From assembly GCF_000346465.2 (NCBI RefSeq), contig NC_034010.1, forward strand, positions 26,684,643-26,748,642: DNA of 64,000 nt. Reading direction: 5' to 3'. Shown here in pieces: positions 57,669 through 64,000 of the stretch. Every line of letters begins with the position of its first letter. Positions within the stretch are counted from its first letter, which is position 1. A program made the translations under genes and the position numbers. A model generated the notes under the pieces. It made no database searches, was not told the origin of the DNA, and saw nothing but the letters and a program-made list of their open reading frames with translations. This stretch comes from Prunus persica. Taxonomy: Eukaryota; Streptophyta; Magnoliopsida; Rosales; Rosaceae.

Positions 57669-58564
57669 GGCTTTTTATCACAAATGGTCCTTCACGTTTA
57701 CTAAATTATCACGAATGATCCTTGAGGTTTTTTTGTGACACTAATAGTCCTCAACATTTGGGTTTTTTTATCACAAATGGTCCCTGCCGTTATAAATTCT
57801 GTTAAGTGTGACATGGAAGATAAGTGGAGTCCACATGTCCAATCACATCGTGACATGTGGATAAAAAATAATTAAATAAATTTTTAATGAAAATTCCATT
57901 TGCCCTTGCTCCGTCTACCATTTAGAAAAAAAAACTTGGAGAGAGAGAGAGAGAGAGAGGGTTTTACCGAAACTGATAAGGGATGTTCTTGACCATGACA
58001 GTGGTTGTAGATGGGTCAAAGGTTGGAGGAAAAGGAATAACAGGACCGCCATTTTTGTGCTTTGAACTCGAAGCCTCCATATTCTTCTTTTCTGCTTGCA
58101 GCTTCTGTTTGTTTTTCAGCACCCATTTTCCACGTCCATCATCAAGATCAAGCTTCTTCCTTGGTCCACAAACCCTCATGGGAGCCATTGCTCTCTTCCT
58201 ATTTTTGCCTTTATACTTGTTATGCTGCAACCTTTTCCCTCTAAAAGCTGGACCTGATGATCTTGGAAAATGGAGATTTGAAGAAGAAGAAGGGCCAGAG
58301 AGGGAGAGAGAGAGAGGCTAAATGATTTTTTAATGGATTTTCATTTAAAAAAAATATTTCTTTATTTATTTAATCCACATGTCATGATGTGATTGGACAT
58401 ATAAAACCTTAAGGTTTCAAGAGCATTATCACATCAAATAGATTTAAGTGAGAAAATGTTCTCGTCATAACTCATTTGACATGTTATATTAGTGTCACAA
58501 AAAAACCTCAAGGACTATTCATGACAATTTCGTAAACGTGAAGGACCATATGTGATAAAAAGCC
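57669..58564 (-). mobile_element. Pack-MULE (Mutator-like, non-autonomous) with captured gene fragment
   Basis: 74-bp terminal inverted repeats (57669-57742 and 58491-58564), beginning GGCTTTTTATCACAAATGG and GGCTTTTTATCACATATGG. The 9-bp target duplication TAGTTAAAT is at 57660-57668 and 58565-58573. The other tandem units show the empty site (AATAGATAAATAATAG). It carries an exon of a MEI2-like gene on the minus strand and no transposase. Confidence 0.93.
57968..58230 (-). pseudogene. Captured MEI2-like (TE1-like) exon fragment in the MULE
   Basis: An ATG at 58230 starts an open frame of ~87 codons ending STTTVMVKNIPYQFR exactly at a GT donor (57966-57967). This is the first strand and RNP motif of the C-terminal RNA-recognition motif typical of MEI2-like proteins. 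Upstream are basic, Lys-rich segments (MAPMRVCGPRKK, KQKLQAEKKN) and PVIPFPPTFDPS. Because the donor is kept, the capture was from genomic DNA. The downstream RRM exons are absent, so no full protein is encoded. The family call rests on one motif. Confidence 0.65.
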
Positions 58565-58804
58565 TAGTTAAATAATAATGGCTTAACATACATACATAAC
58601 TAATCAAAGTATGAGGCACCTAAATAATCATGATTAGTCATTTTATATTAGAGGAACAAACGTTTTAAATAATCATGATTAATCGAGAAGTCAATGATTA
58701 ATCTTTAGGTCAGTTTGTATTTATTTGTTATGATATGATTTTTTTATAAATATATTTTATATATTGAACTCTATGTGTTTGTTTTTGTTTTTTTTTCCCT
58801 TCAG

Positions 58805-59078
58805 AACTCTAATTGATACTATTTTTACCCTTGAGTCAAAAAAGATAACCAACGATAAAGGTTATCTGGACTCCCAAAATATTATGGTCGGAAGCAAAGG
58901 TGGAAATCTATTTACAAGGGCTTGGCTGTTAAATAGGCCAGAGACAAACCATTTGAACGAGCCTACCTTTAGAGAGCAATTTGAGACATTGGTTGGAATG
59001 ATCCTTTATGATCGACATGACTCGTACTTGGAGTTAGATCATTTTCTCAAACTAGTCATAGCTGCTAAAAAACCTGAG

Positions 59079-59081
<3 letters not shown>
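58805..59081 (+). CDS. Tandem 3'-terminal exon, copy 2 (unknown gene)
   Basis: Same 277-nt exon as 56844-57120 with the same acceptor and stop. Differences are scattered substitutions (for example SKGGNLFTRAWLLNRPETN). The frame has no indel or stop. Confidence 0.45.
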
Positions 59082-59118
<37 letters not shown>

Positions 59119-59871
59119 AGTATATATTATTTTATTATTTTATTATTTTCTTTGACTAGTCACAGCTGTAAACAATCTTTGTATGCAGTTCAAATTTGAA
59201 CAACTAAAACATCACCCATTCTTGTTACCTACCCCTGAAAGATACCGGTTTGTAACTCGTATTATTCCACGTCTCGACTTGATGGAAAAATCTAGAAGTT
59301 GTAAACAATCTTTGTATGCAGTTTATAGTCGGAGGTAAAGGTACGTGTGAGAGTCCCAACAAACCCCTTCATAATCCACATCAACATCCAAATAGGGGAA
59401 CCCAATCCAAGAAGTCCCAAAACCAATAAATCACAGTAAAAAAAAAAAAAAAACCTTAAAGGAAACATAAGATACATCAGTTTCAAGAGCATTATCACAT
59501 CAAATAGATTTAAGTGAGAAAATATTCTCTTCATAACTCATTTGACATGTTATGTTAACTTTCAAGGTCTATATTAACATCATACATAATGATATCGTAA
59601 CATGCCTAACCATTATGGATTTGGGTACATAATAGATAAATAATAGTGGCTTGACATACATACATAACTAATCAAAGTATGAGTCACCTAAATAATCATG
59701 ATTAGTCATTTTACATTAGAGGAACAAACGTTTTAAATAATCATGATTAATCGAGAAGTCAGTGATTAATCTTTAGGTCAGTTTGTATTTATTTGTTATG
59801 ATAAGAATTTTTTATAAATATATTTTATATATTGAACTCTATGTGTTTGTTTTCGGTTTTTTTTCCTTCAG

Positions 59872-60148
59872 AACTCTAATTGATGCTATTTTTACCCTTG
59901 AGTCGAAAAAGATAACCAACGATAAAGGTTATCTGGACTCCCAAAATATTATGGTCACGAGCAAAGGTGGAAATCTATTTACAAAGGCTTGGTTGTTAAA
60001 TAGGCCAGAGACAAACCATTCGGACGAGCCTACCTTTAGAGAGAAATTTGAGACATTGGTTGGAATGATCCTTTATGATCGACATGAGTTGTACTTGGAG
60101 TTAGATCATTTTCTCAAACTAGTCATAGCTGCTAAAAAACCTGAGTAA
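59872..60148 (+). CDS. Tandem 3'-terminal exon, copy 3 (unknown gene)
   Basis: Third copy, 277 nt, frame intact (VTSKGGNLFTKAWLLNRPE, HELYLELDHFLKLV). Followed by the longest CT microsatellite of the three. Confidence 0.45.
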
Positions 60149-60157
60149 TCAAGCTCT

Positions 60158-60217
<60 letters not shown>

Positions 60218-61032
60218 TATATATTATTTTATTATTTTCTCCAACTAGTCACAGCTGTAAACAATCTTTGTATGCAGTTTCAAATTTGAACAACTAAAAC
60301 ATCACCCATTCTTGTTACCTACCCTTGAAAGATACCAGTTTGTAATTCGTATTTTTTCACGTCTCGACTTGATGGAAAAATCTAGAAGCTGTAAACAATC
60401 TTTGTATGCAGTTTATAGTCGGAGGTAAAAGTACGTGTGAGAGTCCCAACAAACCCCTTCATAATCCACATCAACATCCAAATAGGGGAACCCAATCCAA
60501 GAAGTACCAAAATCAATAAATCACAGTAAAAAAACCTTAAAGAAAACATAAGATACATCGGTTTCAAGAGCATTATCACATCAAATAGATTCAAGTGAGA
60601 AAATGTTCTTTTCATGAATCATTTGACATGTTATGTTAACATTCAAGGTCTATATTAACAGCGTACATGATATCATAGCATGTCAAACTACTATTGATTG
60701 GGGGCACATAATAAAAAAGATAATAGTAGCTTGACATACATACATAACTAATCAAAGTATGAGGCACTTAAATAATTATGATTAATCATTTTACAACGGA
60801 AACAAACTTTTTAAATAATCATCATTAATCGAGAAGTCAATGATTAATAAAGACACAAGTTGTTTTTGAATTGCCTCGCTCGCCCCTCCCTCGAAATGTG
60901 AGCTTTACTGGTAATGATGCTAAATTAAAAAGATGCCACCATCACAAATTAATGATGGTCGTTTTAATTGAACATCATTAATTTGTGATTATTCAATTAA
61001 AAAGATTCCACCAGTATTCAACAATCCGTTTA

Positions 61033-62102
61033 GAGCAACTCCATCCATTTGCCTTTAGCCATGGCAAGGGGGAGCTAGGGCAGTCACTATTCACGTGAAT
61101 AGTGGTTGACCTTGCAAATAGTATTTTGTGTTTCCACCCATTGCCATGGCTAAGGGCAATTACTATTCATTTTTTTGTTTTTTCACAACTTTTTTTTTAC
61201 TTAAATAATTAATTTGGATAATATTTTCGGACAAGATTTTTGAGTTCCTACGTGTCAATACTATTCATATCGGATAAGATTTTATTTTATTAGTTGTATT
61301 GGTTGGGATTTATAGACACGGGCGGACCCATAATTTTTTTAGCGGAGGTGCAATATTGGCTAAGTATGAAAAATAGTTTTTCGGAATAATCATTTTCTCA
61401 AGATAATTTTTGGCGGCTTTTATTCCTTACACATCAAATAAGAAAACTTGATTTTATGGGATTTTAATATGAAGTATATATTGACTTAATGAGCCATCAT
61501 TTTTAGCCTAAATCGTATTTTGCACTAAAACCGATTTTTCATATTTTGATTTGGTGGGAATTTGATTTTCTAGTATTTTTATTTGAATCCAAATGGGGGT
61601 ACTTCCTTATTTACATTGTAAACTTAAGTAAATGGAGTAATATAAAAATAAATGAAAGTAAAAGGACAAAGACATTTACTTAATGTTGAAAATGGAAATA
61701 AGGTATAGAGGAAAAAAAAAAATTAATGTTGAAAATGGAAATAAGGTATAGAAAAAAAAAAAAAAATCAGTAATTTTTTTGGTATTTTTTTTAAAAGTTG
61801 TTACGATTTTTTTATTACAGAAAAATTGGCTGCTGTTGGATTGAAGGAAAAAATCAGATCGGAGAGCCCAAACGCCGACACGTGGAAGCTAGTCGTTGGC
61901 GGCTACTGTAGCGCGAGGCTGACGCCAGCGATGACATCACCAGCCCTCGGGCTCGCGCTCGGGCCAAACTCCACCTCGGGCCAGCCCAGTCTGGTGGCCC
62001 CCACCTCTTGCCCGGGTTGCCTTTTACTGCTAGAAACGCCTTTTTCTACCAAACCCCCCCTCCCCCCCAGCCCGAGTTCAGCCTTAGCTGCTGGACTTGC
62101 TC
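61033..62102. mobile_element. Harbinger/Tourist-like non-autonomous element, copy 2
   Basis: Same left end as 55131 (GAGCAACTCCATCCATTTG) and right end complement GAGCAAGTCCAGCAGC, flanked by TTA (61030-61032, 62103-62105). It is longer (1070 bp) because of internal AT-rich sequence. The 105-codon frame at 61826-62143 lies across its GC-rich right arm and is not a gene. Confidence 0.75.
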
Positions 62103-64000
62103 TTAGGTGTTTCTCGCCGATTTGCTTGGGTATATTAAGCTAAGAGATCCCATGCATGGCTAACCATTATTCTTATTTATTTTTGTCATGATGTCATCAT
62201 ATATATGATACCATGACCATCTTGTTGAAAATAAACTTTTATTTTCCTTTGCAGATATGAGGATTTAATTTGAAAATCGTTTGCAAAAAGAGTAACGAAA
62301 TTCCAATGCAGCTATTGTTAAGAAGAACAACGCTCCCATTGCAATACAGTGTAAGAGGGAGTGGTAAAGTGCTGATATAAACATTTTTGTTACTCTAGAT
62401 ATAAGAATCTCCCCAAAAGCGACCTTTTGTTCAACTTTTATGCCATCGTGTCATGGGTGGCAAGAACTGCATAGATATTATTATGCTCCCATTTTAGTTT
62501 CTTATTATGTTCATTTATGGTAAATGGTGAAACAAAAATCATCTGTACATTCCAAAAAAGCAAACGTATTAAATAAATTTAATCTTACCAGAATTTCCAG
62601 GGGTTGTCATTGGCCCTTGTTGCAATTTTTTCTCGTACTCGATAAAAATCAGCAAGATCAAAGGACATGAATAATAATAGCCCTAACTTAATTAACGTGG
62701 AACTCAACGTCACTAGTAGTTAATAATGAAAAATCATTGATTCTCAAATATATTTTTTACGACATAATTAGAGGTGTCAAACGAGCCAGGCCTGATTGGC
62801 CCGACTCATTTAAATTTGTGCCTTTAATATATTTGTATCAAGCCGATTTGGTCTATTTAATTTATCGAGTTGTGCCGTACTAACCCATTTAATAAAACCA
62901 TTGATCCCAGCCTGACTCAAAGTCCAAGTCCACATTGAAACGGGCCAGGCGGGACTCTGGCCATGCCCCTGCTCGAGCTTGAGTGCAAGAACCAACCTAT
63001 TTAATTTAATTTTTTTTTTCTACTTGATTTTTTTTTCCCTGAAAAACTATCGTAATTAATTTATAAGTCTGATTAACACAACTTTACATAGAATCAAACT
63101 AGGGATACTAATCTTTATAAAGCAAAAATGTGGAGTCGTTTTATCTCCAATTAATAGTAAAAAATGACCTCCAAATTTACTCATTAAATCTGCCGGCACA
63201 TACTTTCTCTTGAACATAGATTACTTAAAAATAGACAATAAAATAAATTATTATCCAATCATCACAAAAAATTGCAGTACATAAGAAGACATTTATATGT
63301 TCAACCTTTCAATAATTCCAGTCATTTCATGATTTGTAGATGAGTCGTTCATCAATATTGAATCATAACACAAAACCTGTCAGGAAAATTTATTTTCAAC
63401 TGTCTCAACTTTATAAATTTCCATAAATTCAATTATAAACATGTTTTCATGAAATCAGTGCCTAAAGAAACATGAGAAAGTCTACTTTATCACCTAATTT
63501 TATCATGAATTAATTCGAATTACAATATTATTCCAATAGACATCATAGTAGAATAGTTCCAAAAAAATAATAATAAAATAGTTAAGTAGGCCGGGCTTAC
63601 GCCGTGCTTGAAGCGGGCTTGGGCCACTTAACTAGTCACCACATATTTCATATGGATCTTTCCAGATTCATGTATTAATATGAATTTTACTAGTCACCAA
63701 GGTCTAAAATATCGATGATATCGGAAATATCGGTAGTCCAAAAATATGGAAATTTCTATGGAAATATCGGGATATTATCAATATCGATAAAAATTGAATA
63801 AAAACCACGGAAATTGTAAGAAAAACTTGGAAATTTTTATTGAAACTTTGGAGAATGTTTATTTAGTCAATTATCTATGAGTTTATCACAAAAAATTAGA
63901 AGGAAATGCATTGCATGATGGATTTAACTAATTTAAGTTGATTATACAGCAAGCGGGCAAACACTATGAGTGTAAAAAATATGTAATAATTAATGAAAAA
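62103..64000. other. Right-end intergenic region with dispersed repeats, no gene
   Basis: 62268-62384 repeats 16514-16625. 62770-63660 resembles widespread plant repeats (GGTGTCAAACGAGCCAGGCC). 63700-63800 is an ATATCGG-rich repeat (GATATCGGAAATATCGGTAG). No coding region is supported. Confidence 0.55.

Larger units (their letters stand above)
56344..60850 (+). repeat. Tandem array of ~1.06-kb units (three full, one partial)
   Basis: Unit starts, marked by CCCCTTCATAATCCACAT, are at about 56344, 57399, 59364 and 60454. The second interval is longer only because a 0.9-kb MULE sits in it. Each full unit carries the same terminal exon (277 nt), a CT microsatellite right after its stop codon, and a shared flank. 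The fourth unit ends before the exon. Confidence 0.9.

Noticed and set aside
61826..62143. 105-codon open frame
   Set aside because: Covers the GC-rich right arm and end of a TTA-flanked transposon; Pro/Ser/Leu-rich without a domain.

Overview
The window is nuclear DNA of a eudicot plant. GT-AG spliced genes, AT-rich spacers, plant-only gene families and dense plant transposons all point that way. The mix of families feels like a woody rosid, perhaps Rosaceae, but nothing here proves the family.

Host genes from left to right are: the 5' part of plastidial UGP3 (minus, cut by the left edge); a GDSL esterase/lipase (4860-6375, +); a GARP/MYB-SHAQKYF transcription factor (7081-8628, -); a DUF295 F-box gene (24830-26191, +); SAM50 (31637-34885, -) head-to-head with a BUB1/MAD3-family checkpoint gene (35444-37820, +); an Ole e 1-domain gene split in two by a retrotransposon (38269-38537 and 46352-46624, -); an inactive LRR receptor-like kinase (47353-50860, -); and a glutaredoxin-like CxxC protein (53161-53880, -). 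From memory, Ole e 1 gene / BUB1-MAD3 gene / SAM50 matches Arabidopsis At5g05500-At5g05510-At5g05520, and UGP3 plus the kinase match At3g56040 and At3g56050. The gene skeleton therefore looks ancestral.

Between these genes lie two strongly rearranged stretches. In 10.5-31 kb, three diverged copies of one local segment (blocks A, B, C) carry shards of the GARP gene, of the F-box gene and of a gene with possible IRE1/RNase L (KEN)-type motifs. A 6.4-kb non-autonomous LTR element with identical LTRs sits in block B, about 0.2 kb upstream of the F-box start codon. In 55-62 kb there is a roughly 1.06-kb tandem array repeating one 3'-terminal exon, with a Pack-MULE inserted in it, a SAM50 exon shard at its edge and Harbinger-like elements on both sides.

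The clearest recent event is a 7.8-kb Ty3/gypsy element (38538-46351). Its two 553-bp LTRs read as identical, it has a GTCTG target-site duplication, and it interrupts the Ole e 1-domain reading frame. Its own pol region is broken (in-frame UAG, frameshift, premature TAA, integrase replaced by tandem repeats), so it was probably mobilised in trans. Exon borders were read by eye. Family names rest on recognised motifs, not on database searches.
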